From: Callipepla californica brunnescens
Lineage: Eukaryota > Chordata > Aves > Galliformes > Odontophoridae
Direction: 5' to 3'
NCBI GenBank assembly: GCA_023055505.1
Contig: JALIRH010000008.1
Location: forward strand, 3,969,775 to 4,033,774
DNA length: 64,000 nt
Part shown: in pieces, positions 1-21,815 of the stretch
Layout: every line of letters starts with the position of its first letter
Position numbering within the stretch: position 1 is the first letter of the stretch
The notes under the pieces: model-generated
What the model saw: only the letters and a program-made list of their open reading frames with translations
What the model was told of the DNA's origin: nothing
The model's database searches: none
Position numbers and translations under genes: made by a program

Positions 1-1073
1 TGTTACGGTGAGCAGTGGGCAGGTGGGCAACAAGTTTGAGCTGCATAGAGACCTGAAAAGAAGGGCAGCTGTTCCCCACGTGACCAAGTTTTGCAGGTTA
101 CTCTTTCATCAGAAACAGGAGGGTCTCGGGAAGCAGGAGCCCCCTTGTTTTAATGCTTCAAGTACTCCTGCTGAGGAGTAAACCCCCTCCTCCACTCCCC
201 TGGCTGAAAAGTGGAGCAATTCCCTCAACTGTAGAATGTTTCCTTATTTCAGCAAGGCTCTTCCTTGCATTCTATGTCAGGGAGAACTGAGCAGACCCTT
301 ATTTAAGAACAAAATCCTCTGCTATGGCATTTTCACCCCAGCTCCCAGCAGGTTTCCCAGCAGCTCTCCCTGGTGCAGACCTGAGCTCCTCCCAAGCCCA
401 ATGGGATCATTCAACTTTTTCTCCACATTCCAAACTGGAAGAATAGGGGAGGAACTGGGTCCATGGCTGTGAATCTAGTGGTGAAATAGAAGAGCACCTC
501 TGCCACCAGCTCTGACCTCACGTGGCTTCTCTCCCACAGGGTGGTGAACCAGGACGAGAAGTCGTTTGCCATTGGGGTCCAGTTCTTGCTGATGAGGCTG
601 CTGGGTGAGTGACCACCTCCTGCTAAGGCTGAGGGGGTGGCAGGGTGTTCTGAGGCTTGCTAGAACTGCAAGAGGCACGGGACCTCCTTAGAGACAGTGG
701 GTGAAGCACAAGTGGGGCACACAGGCTCACCCCATCCTCTCTTCTCCAAAGCCTGGCTGCCAGCTCCGGCCATGTTTGGTGCTCTCATCGACTCCTCCTG
801 CATCTACTGGCAGAAACAGTGCTCACAGCGTCGCTTCTGTGCCTACTACAACAACGACTTCCTTCGCAACAGGTACCTGTCCCCAGCAGTGGCACTCAGA
901 GCTGCCACGGGGACGTGGCAGGTAGGGCATCTCCCTCCTCTTCTCTTCACAGATACCTGGGGCTGCAGGTGGGATACAAAGTGGTGGGTACCATCCTCCT
1001 GGCACTCATTGGCTGGAAGGTGAAGAGGAGCAAGGAGTACAACGTGCAGGAGAAGGCGGCCGGCCTGGTGTAG
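1..1073 (+). CDS. SLCO2A1: SLCO2A1 prostaglandin transporter, 3' exons only
   Basis: Four coding segments are visible: 1-7 (the tail of an exon, donor gtgagc), 540-604, 752-872 and 953-1073 (stop TAG at 1071). All junctions are GT-AG and the reading frame is continuous across them. The translation includes [20 protein letters not shown], then a cysteine-bearing loop ([19 protein letters not shown]), then a final hydrophobic segment ([19 protein letters not shown]) and a short basic cytoplasmic tail ending KAAGLV. This matches the C-terminal end of OATP2A1, a 12-transmembrane plasma-membrane carrier that takes up prostaglandins. Only the last tenth or so is present; the rest lies to the left of the window. 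The gene converges on SRPRB. Confidence 0.95.
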
Positions 1074-1627
1074 CTGCCCAAAGACTGACTGTGCTTCCCT
1101 CCCCACCAGCTGCACTTTGTCTTTTGGGGAATTTGGTTGATGTTTTTGTTCTTCTGTAATGGAGCAACTTCAACATAGCAGCTCCTCTCTCCTCTCGTGA
1201 CAACCCAGGCCCAGGAGAGGGCATCTCTGTGCTCCTGGCAGAGGACAGTCCCCACTGGTCCCATCCTTGGATGCAGCCTTGGGCACATCAGGGACCAGCT
1301 CCTCCCAGACTCACACATTGCCTTGGGCTCCCAGGAAGCAGGAGGTGGATGGGGGCTGTGCTCCAGCCTGGACCCACGTACCCAGATGCAAGCAACGGTC
1401 CTGCTCCTGCTCCACCATGACTTTTCCAGCCAGGTGATGCCACCCAGGCAGGACAGGAGCAAGCAAGACAATTGCTAAGTCCTGGGTGGGCTTCCCCGTT
1501 TGCCCCCCCATCCCTCTCACACAGGTCAGCGTGGATGCCACATGCTCAGCGTGAAAAACTCATCACTTGTGGTTTAGGACAGAATATTTTGAGATGGGTT
1601 TGACTGTTGTTTTGTTGTTGTTTTTTT

Positions 1628-1633
1628 AATAAA
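1628..1633 (+). terminator. Polyadenylation signal of SLCO2A1
   Basis: AATAAA sits about 555 bases after the SLCO2A1 stop codon, just behind a T-rich stretch, and is followed by a GT-rich segment (tggtgtgttggt) that suits a cleavage-stimulating downstream element. It would give a 3' UTR of roughly 570 bases. Confidence 0.75.
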
Positions 1634-1654
1634 GGTCAATTTTCCACATGGTGT

Positions 1655-2330
1655 GTTGGTCACCTCCAACTCTGTCGAAAGATATCGCTATGGGCAGGCA
1701 AGGGCTGACACAGGGCTTCTGCTGAGGGGATGGAGCAGGGCTGGGGACCAGAGTGGGCTTTGGGTGATGAAGCTGAGATGGAAATAGAAGGAAAAGAACA
1801 GCAAGACATACCGGGGAGAGATGGAGCCATGCAGGGGAAGCTTCGCAGGGGACGGGAGCCTTGAGTGCTACTCAGTGCCTGCTGCACGAGAGCAGAACTT
1901 CTTATCAGACTGGAAAATAAACTGAAGTTCTTGCCCGCATTTTCTAAATGAGGTGTTTCAGCACTCTGCTGATGCTCTCTAGCTTTTAAACAAGGGGAGG
2001 AAGGGCTTTGTGTACCAAGCTGCTGGCTGAGCACACACAGTGCACACTTCTTTGGGGAGGTCATCATCAGCTCACAGAGACAGGCCAGTACTGAGCCCTG
2101 GGCTACACCACTAGTTCCTAGGCTCACTTTAAAATACAACAGCCCAGCCTCACAAAGCAGGCCCACATCCCAGCTTCATGCTCACCCTCAAGTCCAGGGC
2201 TCACATCCTCACCTCACACCAGCTGGCTCCAGAAGTTCCCTGCAGCCCAGGAGAGGTGGTGGAGCAGGCTGTCAGAGCTCAATATAGAATGACCAAACCA
2301 GCACTTGAGAAGAAACATTCAGTCAAAAGC
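1655..2330. other. Short convergent intergenic interval between SLCO2A1 and SRPRB
   Basis: This stretch lies between the likely polyadenylation sites of two converging genes. I see no recognisable exon, repeat or RNA gene in it. The minus-strand open frame at 1660-2166 has no family resemblance that I can recognise. Confidence 0.5.
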
Positions 2331-2336
2331 TTTATT
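2331..2336 (-). terminator. Candidate polyadenylation signal of SRPRB
   Basis: The plus strand reads tttatt, so the minus strand reads AATAAA, about 1.4 kb beyond the SRPRB stop codon. It is the first convincing hexamer I noticed downstream. The implied 3' UTR (2310-3743) contains no other recognisable feature. A nearer, non-canonical signal is possible. Confidence 0.5.
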
Positions 2337-3743
2337 ACTGAAATACTTTCCATGAAGAATAACTCAGAACCAAGCAGGGCCTCATGCTCCTTTATCCCAC
2401 CAGATGGCGACACTCGGTCTCCGCTTTTGAAGGAGGTTGGTCTTAGCAAGAACCACCACCCAGCAATATTCTCCAGCAAAGGGAGTTGAAGCACAACAAA
2501 CACACCTCAGCAATGCTCTGGCTGCAGCAAATATCAAAATGTAACACATTCCCTAAATGTAACCCCCTCCCCATCTCCTATGTAGACTGCACAGCTCCCA
2601 GCCCGAGCTGAAGAGCTCCACTGTGAGCACAGGTCTTTGCTAAAGCCTGTTCTTGTTCTTCCTCTCAGTACTAACATTTAGCAGCACCACAAGGAGTCAG
2701 AGGACGCCCAGAGAGGAAGGAAAAGAACACAACAGATGAGCTCTGGGAAAAGCTCACATGCTCTTTTCCCTCTGAGCATCTTCCTCGTAAGGAAGGCTGG
2801 TGCTCACACTACTGTGCTATCAGCTCACCTTTCTCACTTCATTTTGCTGCAATTGCTACAACAAAAAACACAAGAAGGTCTCTTTGTTGTTGACACTGGA
2901 GACGAGACTCAACAGCAAGTGTCTGGCATGACAGATCTAACTCATAACATTTGTGTGAATACAAAACTATGCCACTTGCACTGGTTCAAGCTAGAATCGT
3001 TCTGTAACTGCCATTCAGTCATACAGTCTGCTGGAGAAGAGCCTGAAGTGCAGGAAGAGCAACAGAGTGAAACAGCATTTCAAGACAAGCCCTGATAGAA
3101 AGGAAAACGCCCAAGAACTGTTCAGCAGAAGGAATCAAAGACACAGGCAATGCACAGTGACAGAAGGGGATCAACCAGCTTGCCTCTGAAATTTAACAAG
3201 TCACTCCAGTTCCACAGAAGCTGGACTGCAGCAGCCTGGAAGAATGAGGAGACAGAAGAGGATAACAGCTTTTTATAGTCTCCCCCAGTGACTGCCCAGT
3301 GGGGAGAATCTGTGCACTTTGCCAGAGCAGCAAGAGGCTGCAGAAAGAAGTCAGAATCAGGAGGTGATCAATGCAATGCCAAAACAAAGCAGAAAAGGGC
3401 AGGCTACAGTTTCTAGACTCACCTGGCACCGCGTTCCTTCCTAAGTTGCCTGGCAGCAGGATAATGAAAATGCAAGACATTTCAAGGAAACACAGAACCC
3501 TACTGGCTCAGCAACACAGAAAAAAAAGTAGAGGAGAGAGGAAAAAAAGGTGACAGAGACAGAGGAAATCACACCACTAATTGTTATATGCCCCCAAGCA
3601 GAGAAAGACAATGCCATGCTTTTCTACTTTCAGTTCCAACCTGGCTAAGATCCGAGTACTTCAAACCATCTGTTTTCTCTTAATACCCCAGATGTGTCTC
3701 CCCACCTCCTCAGGTCTCTCCCTCTCACCCTGCCCTTCTCTGT

Positions 3744-6700
3744 TCAGGCAATCTTGGCCAGCCACTTCTCAAGGTCCTCAAAGTCAGCATCTCCTTCCTC
3801 TCCCTTGCTGCCACGAGCACTGCACTCCACAAACTCCACCTTCATGGGCAGCTGAGAGAAGTCAAAGTCCTTGCCTTTCTTCCCCAGCTGAGCAGGGCCA
3901 CCAGTGGTTGAGGCATCCAGACTGGTGGGGGCTGCAGAGCGGGTCACTCGTAAGGTGTTACTGCAGAAAGAGAAAGAAAGGACAAGATCAGAAACTGTGA
4001 AACAGCAAAATGACACCTACATCATAACCCCTGAGATGCTTTGGTTTAAGCCATTTGCAACACCAGGGACAGAAGGCCCCAGAGGCACACCCATGTCTCT
4101 GCCCCATGAGGCACAGGCAGGGTCTTGGTCTGCTTGTAAACAGCTGCTGCAAGGCATAACAGGTTCAAGAGAGCAACACAGACAGGAGGACCCTCAAGGA
4201 GAGACTTCTTGAACAGGTCTGGCTCTGCAATAAACACCCAGAGTCAGACAACAACATCCTGCTGTGCATTTTCCCAGGATTCCCACGACAGACACCCGGA
4301 GACAGACACGGTGACAACTGATCAGATGGATGCTGCAGTAGAGAGAACACGAGGCTGACAAACAGAGTCAGTAGATATGTTTGTATGGACACTTCCTGGG
4401 AATTTAGTGCATTTTCCTCCATGCTCTGAGCTAACAGAACCACCCCAAAGTCTCTGGTTGTAAGAGAAAGCAGAAACACAATGGTAACTCCCTCCTCATT
4501 CTAGCAGCAGAATCCATTTGAACAGCCCCACCATCTTTGCACAGATAAATCTTATCCCTCAGTGCAATCAGTGTGCTGAGAGCATATCCTGATACAAACC
4601 AAGCAGATCAAAAGGATAATCAGAGGAGCAGAGCTACCCTGCTTTTATTGAGCTGAGAATTAGCACATTCACCCCCAGGTCTGAACCCTCCTCAGCAACA
4701 ATGGGTCTGACACAAACAGGAACCTAAAGGCACTGCTTTGGACTTCACTGAGGATATTAAGGGGGAGGAAAAAAAGGCAAAACTCGTGTATCAATGGAAG
4801 GGGAAGCACAGGGATCTGAGACCACATCATGCCAAAAGAAGAAACACCTCCTTGCATGACATGTCCACCAGAGCACTGTGACAGCCTGGAGCCAAAGGCT
4901 TTCCCAGGCCATGCCCCCAGGGACAGATGAGGCTGGACACCAGGCTGCAGCCTGCACAGTCCTGGGGTTTTCAATTCCCTGCCCTCCAGGCTGAGGGTGG
5001 CTGTCACAGGGCACACATCCCTTGTGAAACACAGCACTCTGAGTGGGAAGGGCTAACACAAGTATGTGTTGCCCTTCAGCCAGATGTGACTGCCAAAAAT
5101 GGCCATGGGTTTGGTGAAAGAAGAACTTCTAAAGACAAAGGCACTTTCCATCGGTAGGGAACAAACCCAGACTGTGAGAGCTCCTTGTCTGACTGCAGGT
5201 GTCAAAAGCTAAAAGGCTGTTTAGCCCACAGTGCTTAAATCTACACTGTTTTGATGGGTTAACTGGGAAAAGAGGCACCCATGACATCAGAGATCACGCA
5301 GAGCTTCACCCCAGCACCACCTAAATGTGTCAAATACTTCTGGGATCTGAGATCTCCCCACTGCTCCACTGCGCAGTGCCTGATCAAGGATCCCAGGCTG
5401 CAACATCGCTGCTGTTCCTGCCCTTCATCTTGTGGCAGCATCTCTGCAACCTGCCACCCACAGGGAGGGAGGAAAAACCACACTGTTCTCACTCAGAGGT
5501 CCTGTTCCCACTAAGTTCAAACTAGAGAAGGCAAGTCGCATCAGGCACAGATGCAAACAGCAATCTCTACCAAGGACTTCGCCTATCAGAAGGACAGGTC
5601 AGGTACTCAGCAGAGAAGAAACAACAGTACAAATCACCCTGCTGCCACCTCGTGGCCTAAGAGGCTAGCAGCACCACAGTGCATCCCAGGAACACTCATT
5701 CATTGGGGTCCTAAGAGCTACAAAGGAACCATGGGATACCAGTGGGCATGGACTCCCACACTACAGCTTCTAGGTAGCAATACATTACCTATCTTCTTTT
5801 TTTTGTCAGGCTAGGAACATTACTAGATCTCAGTGCAGTCTTCTCTTGTCCTGATTACACCTACACGAACAAAACAGACTTCTCTTTTTCTTCAGTGAAC
5901 ACAGATGTGCCCAAAGGACTCACTGAACACTGGCAGAGGAGACAGAAAGGAGAAGGCAGAAGAAGCTCAGAGGAATTAAGATCCAGTTTCACACTTACAG
6001 CTCTTTCTCCAGCTGCTGTTGGATAAGCTTTGCAGATTTTGCCATTGTGACATCTAGTGAGAAAACAAAAAAGGAAGCAATGAGCTCTTTGGTTTTATGT
6101 CAGAATCTGCTTCCTGCTCCTAAAGGTACAGCAAGGCTCACTCATACCAAAAAACTAAAGAAAACCAAACCTGGCACTTGAAGGTTTCAGACTGTCCTAC
6201 AGGGATCCACACCTCTGCAGGAAATGCTGTAGAGATCTGCCTCTTAAGCCTGTCTAAAGAACTCTAGCTCTCCAAGTGGTGCTTTCCTAAAGAGCTATTT
6301 GACATAAGAAATCTTCCACTGGCTGCTAGAAACGTCCTTGCTGAGTACTCTGAGTCTGCAACTGATTTCTTGCCTTCATTCTGCAGGAATCCCAACCCCT
6401 GAGAGATTCATCACGCGTGGCATTAACCCTAAAAATCATCTGAGGACTGAACCACCACTCCCAGCAGCAGGGAGACACCCAATACCTTGTTTATTGCAAG
6501 CAATCAGCAGTGCAGGTGCATTTTTGAGCACAGTGCTGTCGATCAGGACCTGGTACAGGAACTCTGCCACATCTTTCACCTCCCTCTGGAAGGCTACGCT
6601 GTCCACCACAAACACGATGGCCCTGAAGGAGAAAAGGAACATGTGCTGGACACGAACCTCCATCAAGCAGTTTAGCACACAGGGACTGAAACACATCCTG

Positions 6701-8500
6701 TACTGATATCCAGGAGGAATTCTGCTCTTCTCTGTCCCAAAGACACACCACGTGCCTTAAGCATCCCCACTGCTTTTACTGTGCCTCCTAGAGCAGTATG
6801 GAGTTAGGCAAGCAGAACGCTACATCCTGGCACCCCAAGGCTGTGCTCTGACTCAGTGCACACACAGCATGACTCCTGCCCAGCTCTCTGCACCCTCACG
6901 TTTCTCATCCCTGCTACTAACATCACCTGGCCCCACCACCACCTCTGTCCCCCTCCCCGTTACCTGGCTGCAGCCTTGAACCTCTCCAAGAACTGAAGCC
7001 GCAAGCTCTCATGGCCTGGGAGGTCGATTAAAGTCACATTAGTGCCCTGGGAACAGAAGTGAGGGGGTGTCAGCACAGACAGAGAAAAGAACATGGCTGC
7101 CCCACTGCTCTCCTCTCTGTGATTACCAACCACATCAGTCTGAGTGACAAATGTTTGAGTTCCTTGGCCATTACAGCAGCAGATTTGCTCTGTCTCTGTT
7201 GGTAGTATATCTCTGCACAGCAAAACCACAAACTCCTGCCCTGCAAGTCCCTGATGCAGAGTAAAAACCCCAGAATCTCTGAATCAAAACAGCTATTGAC
7301 ACGCAAAATTTCCCCAGCTGCAAGTCAACCTAAAGACTCCAAACTTTGCTAGGAATAACACAAAAACAGCCTTGCAAGATGCTCTTCGAATTAAAAGCAG
7401 TAAATATTTCTCTTCCTAGGGGCAGCCAGCCAGACAAAACAGTGATGTTAAAGAGAACAAATGCCTTCCATGGGCTCCTAATCAAGATGTAGCCACTGAG
7501 AGCCACATCAGCATTCTCGAGATAATACTGTTGGTATTGAGAGGGGAGAGAATGCTTCATAAAGTCCTGTCTTCTTGGCTGCTTTTGCGTTTTAACTGAA
7601 AGTTTCAACCAGCAAAGCAGCAGCTTGTTGTGACAGGCTCTGCCTCAGAATTTATCTCCTGTCTACTAAGTCCCAGAGACTTGAAATGAAATCTGCAGTC
7701 CTGTTTTCAATCTCTTGCTATTACTGTCGTTACTAAAGGTTGCCAGAGAAAAGGTGGAAAAGCATCCTCTGCTTTCAGTTTGCCATGCTGCCACCTCGTG
7801 CTTCACTGCCACGTGTGCACCCTGCAAGAAACACTCCTGAAACCGAAGAGACGATCAGAAAGCAAAAATAACCCAGGATCTGAAAGCAACCAAACCCTCC
7901 TGGGGACCAACGAAGCTCCGCTGGAGGCTCTTTGTAAGCTGCAAGACATCTTGGTCAGATTTTCTTGGGAGGAATTGAAATTACTGCCAAGTAACGAGGG
8001 GCACGACGCACCGGCAGCCTCGGCACAGAAAGCCAGCGGCCGCCTGCTCACCTTATCGCTGCTCACTCTGTAAACGGCGGAGCTGTCGGTGATCGAGGTC
8101 TGCGTCTCCCGGTACCTGCCCGTCAGCAGCTGCGTGGGGGTTGAAAACAACACGACCGATAAAGCCAAACCTCCTCACGCTGCGGGGTCGCCAACCGAGC
8201 CGGCCCGAGCTCTCACCCGGGCGAACAGCAGCGTCTTCCCCGCGTCGCACAGCCCCAGCAGCAGCACGGCCCTGCGGCTGCTCCGCGCGCCCTGCGCGAA
8301 CCTCCACAGCACTGCGGGAGACAGGAGAAAGCGTCTGAGCCCCCGCCGCCTCCCGCTGCCGCTTTCCCCCGGCCGGGCCGCGACTCACGGAGCGTCAAGG
8401 CGACGACGAGCAGCGCCAGGAGGACGGACAGCGCGGCAGGGCCGGGCGACTGCAGCTCCCGCCTCAGCGAGTCCAGGTACGGCTCCGCACCGCCCGCCAT
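3744..8500 (-). CDS. SRPRB: SRPRB, signal recognition particle receptor subunit beta
   Basis: Seven exons (minus strand, in order): 8389-8500, 8217-8311, 8052-8129, 6964-7046, 6486-6622, 5999-6053, 3744-3960. They join in frame to 258 residues with GT-AG introns. SRPRB is an ER-membrane GTPase that anchors the SRP receptor alpha subunit for co-translational targeting. One N-terminal transmembrane segment lies near residues 20-38. GTPase motifs are intact: P-loop GLCDAGKT (57-64), DLPGHE (103-108), NKQD (166-169) and a G5-like ECSARG near the end. The family C-terminus EKWLAKIA is present. The ATG at 8500 is the first in frame; the frame is open further upstream but only through a GTG. Human SRPRB is slightly longer (271), mainly at the N-terminus. 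Confidence 0.97.
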
Positions 8501-8660
8501 CGCCGCTCCCGCCTCAGGCCGCCTCACGCCGCTTCCGGTCGCTCCCCGCGCCGCGGTGCCGCGGGGCGTGCTGGGAGTTGTGGTCCCTGAGCGCTGCTCT
8601 GTGTGGCGGCGCCTGTGGGGGAGGGGCGGGGCGTGCCCCTCAGGGCGGTGGGAGCGTTGG
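8150..8660. promoter_or_regulatory. CpG island over the SRPRB promoter and first exons
   Basis: This stretch is far richer in G+C and in CpG dinucleotides than its surroundings. It covers SRPRB exons 1 and 2 and about 160 bases upstream of the start codon. I see no TATA box. This fits a housekeeping promoter, as expected for an ER targeting component. No divergent coding exon was found on the plus strand. Confidence 0.7.
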
Positions 8661-9185
8661 GGGCACCGCTCTGAGGCGCTGGGTTGGGGAGATGCAGTAT
8701 TGGTTTTGGAGATGCAGTTGATGAACCCTGTGTGTCCATCTCAGGGTATTCTGACTCTGTGACTCTCCTCAGCTGTGTGTAAAGAGTACTGCGTGGTGGA
8801 AATAACGGCTCCTGCCCCATTCACATCGCTGAGATAGGAGATGGGGTGATTCCCATCGATGTTTCCTCTGTGTTTCTGTGGGCTTTCAGCTTCCCTCGTA
8901 CGAACAGCCTACCTCTTCCCCGTATCCCAACCACAGCTGATGACTGCTGGGGAGACAGCGGGATAATCTGGGTGGAGCGAAAGCACAGATGGCACAAAAC
9001 GTCTGTTAATTGGGCTCTAGGGCATACTCAATCCGTTTTGCTTTGGGAGATCTTGAACGGCATTTCGCTAATGGGCAGTAGCCAAGTTGGTGCCTGGCAC
9101 TGGCCCGCAGCGAGGGGTGCTGGGGGAGGAATGTGCTTAATGACTGTGCTGAAAAACCTCAGGGAACGCGTTTAGGTGTTGAACT
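8661..9185. other. Intergenic spacer between the SRPRB promoter and the TF 3' end
   Basis: About 0.5 kb separates the CpG island of SRPRB from the polyadenylation signal of TF, which is transcribed in the same direction. I see no exon or repeat. The spacing is tight enough that read-through from TF into SRPRB is conceivable, but the sequence alone does not show it. Confidence 0.5.
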
Positions 9186-9191
9186 TTTATT
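9186..9191 (-). terminator. Polyadenylation signal of TF (ovotransferrin)
   Basis: The minus strand reads AATAAA about 165 bases after the TF stop codon. This gives a short 3' UTR, typical of a highly expressed secreted-protein mRNA. Confidence 0.8.
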
Positions 9192-9356
9192 TCTTGCTGT
9201 GGCAGTAGCAGAGAAGCCACGCTCAGAGTGGTGAGGAAGGGCAGAGGAAGCAGCAATGGCAGGGGGCCCACGGCACATCAGCGTTCCGTGCAGAGGGCAC
9301 GAGAGGAGTCATGGCACGAAGTTTCCTCCCCCTTCAGAAAGGGCCCTTCCCTCCCG

Positions 9357-19296
<9,940 letters not shown>

Positions 19297-19385
19297 GCTG
19301 GGGCAGGGAGCTGGGTGCTGAAGAGATGTTGGTCACAGACCGTCCCCTCCGGATCTGTGATAGCTCCGGAGCCTCTTTCTCCCCC

Positions 19386-19392
19386 TTTTATA
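19386..19392 (-). promoter_or_regulatory. TATA box of TF
   Basis: The minus strand reads CTATAAAAGGGGG, about 90 bases upstream of the TF start codon. Transcription would begin near 19355-19362, leaving a 5' UTR of about 60-70 bases. A strong TATA box suits an inducible, tissue-specific secretory gene, in contrast to the CpG-island promoter of SRPRB. Confidence 0.85.
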
Positions 19393-20079
19393 GAGGAGCA
19401 GCCCTGGCTGTGTTTGCAGAAGCAATGACCTAACGCTGTTTGTCCTTCCTTGTTTCTCAATAGCTCCCAAGTTGCCCCCCTCTCTAGCTCGGCCCATTTT
19501 TAGGAAGCCTTTCACTCTTTGGCACCAAAACCCTTCACAGCCAGGAGCCGGAGCAGGCAAGGTGCTCTTTGTTTTTACAAGGGGCTTCAAATGGAAAATT
19601 CCCAAGTTGTGACATGTGAGTTCCCCTGCAGTGCTGCGGGAGGGGCTGTTTTCTTTGCTACCCCCTGCCTTGCACAGCCTAATTGCAGAAAGTCCCCGCT
19701 GAATCCAGTGCTGAGCTTCACGTGTTTGCCAGTAACTCTCTGCTGCTCTGCCCAACACCCTTTGGCTTGCTCTCTCCCTTGCACTCTCTTGGCAATGGAA
19801 GCAGTGTCCAAAGGCAGTAACGTCCCTCACAGATGGGCTGGCAAGCTCCTTGTGCAAGCAGAGGAAGCCAGCAGAACAGCAGGGCAGCACAAGGGCAGCC
19901 TGCAGCCAGCAGGAAGCATTGTGCCTCATCTTCCTCAAGTTGTCATGAGGAACTTGGGAATAAATGCTGAGATCAGGGCCCCTTTTTGTTTTTGGCAGAC
20001 CCTGTCCATCTGATTCTACCAGCACACAGAGCTGGGTGCCACTCCACATTGGAGCAAGGTAGGTGGCTTTGGGGCAGCT

Positions 20080-20160
20080 GGTCACAGTGTTGGGTCAAGG
20101 ACATGGCTCTGTGTCCATGTCCCTGGGAAAAGGGCATCTGGTAGACCTTTCTCAGTGACC
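20080..20160. promoter_or_regulatory. Cluster of nuclear-receptor-like half sites upstream of TF
   Basis: GGTCA at 20080-20084, GGGTCA at 20092-20097 and GTGACC at 20155-20160 (inverse orientation) lie about 0.75 kb upstream of the TF start. AGGTCA-type half sites are bound by oestrogen, retinoid and COUP-TF receptors, and chicken ovotransferrin is oestrogen-responsive. There is no perfect palindromic oestrogen response element here, and half sites this short occur often by chance. Confidence 0.25.
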
Positions 20161-21705
20161 CATCCACCATGATCCTGCCCTACGTGCCACTGTGGCTGCT
20201 GGAGGTGTCTCAGGGCAGCAGCATCTCTGGCAGTTCCCTCAGCTTGGCTAGTTCCTATTTTGCATCCTTCCATCTCCTGCTTTCCCAGAAGAGCAACAAT
20301 TCTCATGTCCAGATCTCCTTCAAATACAGCACAAGAGAGAGGGAAATGATTTGCCCCACGGCGAGGCAATGCCACTCTGAAACAGCCTTCCCCCTTTTAA
20401 AAATTGGAATCTCCCATCCTCATTTCTTCTGTTGAGCTGGAGATCTTGATTTCACACACCAAGTTGTTACAACACAGTGGAAAGCTTGGGAAATGTAAAG
20501 GAGCACTTCAAACAACAGAGGAGCAGTTGCTGGAAAAGCTTGTATCGACCTGTTTTCTGCTCAGGGTCAGATAACCCACAGGGCATCTCCCAACCTTTTG
20601 GGATCCTCTCTAAGGGACACAGATGTCTCCAAGGCTCTCTTGTCAGAGGAGCACTTCCCACCCAGGGAAGCCTCGATGCAGAGTATTGAATGCCCTCCTT
20701 TGGGAGTCCATGAGGGATGAACACAACTTCTGCTGCCCTTCCACATGCTGAGTCTGAAGTCCTCTCTCTCACGTAAACATAGGCACGTGGTTCAACAGGT
20801 CCTAGTTACATGCACTCCTCAGTGCTTTGCTTGCACATCTTCGTGCCAAAAGTGAGCTCTTCCCATGTCTCATATTAGGCCTATTCAGCTGAAATTAAAC
20901 AGCGAGAACCAGTTCTTATTAACAGTGAAAATTCTCGTTGTCTTCCAAGGCAGAGGGTCTGCGCTGAGGCTCATGCAAGCAGGAACTGCTTGATCAGAAA
21001 GAGAGGTAAGGCAGTGCACGTTGGACTCCAGCCTTGCTATTCAGGAAGCCTCAGGTCTTCTCCAGGATGTCTTCGTAAGACACACCGAGATATTATTGCA
21101 ACACCACACATCCTGATGGTTCTGTTTTCAGAAAGAAGACGCTGCTAAAAATTGCACAAAGGATGAAGAAATACCAATTAGCACACCCTCTGTCCAACTG
21201 CAGGCCACTGGAGATCCCCAAACACACGTCACCTCCAGGAGAGCAACTGGGCTTGGCCCCAAGCTAGGTAACAACGATGGCAAAATAAAATCACACATTT
21301 CTACATCTCCACATGGAAAAAATGATTCCTCTAACTCCAGTTGGATATGCTGTGGTTTGCAGTTGAAGCCAGGCTGGAGTTTTGGCCATGCCCTAAGGAA
21401 GATGTTAGCAGTGATCGGGCTGGGATTAAGCTGGAGCTGGCACGGTGAAATTGGCTGAGGGCAGAGGGCAACACGCATCAGTGCTTCAGGCTTATCTGTA
21501 GGGCTTGGCTTGTTTCCCTCTGGAAATGGCAATATCTAGTTTGCAGCTCAGCTGTGGCTGGAAACCTACCCATAACAAAGGTACCAACATGGTCAGCTGC
21601 AACTGCTGGGCTCAAGTTCCCGTCCTGTGCTGTCCCCAGGTCATGTCACAGCAGGTAAAGGCAAGCAGGGCAGCCTGGTGGGAAGGCACTTTTAGAGGGA
21701 AAGAA

Positions 21706-21732
21706 TGGGATTGGGATGGGATGGGATAGGAT
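21706..21732 (+). repeat. Short GGGAT pentamer repeat
   Basis: The sequence aatgggattgggatgggatgggatagg is an imperfect run of about five GGGAT units. It directly adjoins a CR1 fragment. Confidence 0.7.
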
Positions 21733-21815
21733 CGTTAAGATTTGAAACTCCAACCACCAACCCATTCTCCCCATGCCCACTGACCATGTCCCTCAGTGCC
21801 ACATCTCTACAGTTC
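21728..21815 (-). mobile_element. CR1 LINE 3' fragment
   Basis: An antisense CR1 tail on the plus strand: actccaaccaccaacccatt, then tgaccatgtccctcagtgcc and acatctctac. The outermost terminal motif is degraded. Confidence 0.65.

Noticed and set aside
8500..8527. An N-terminally longer SRPRB starting at 8527
   Set aside because: The codon there is GTG (plus strand cac), not ATG. The ATG at 8500 is the first in frame.
19331..19341. GGTCACAGACC as an oestrogen response element
   Set aside because: Only one half fits the consensus. It also lies inside the expected 5' UTR of TF rather than upstream of the TATA box.
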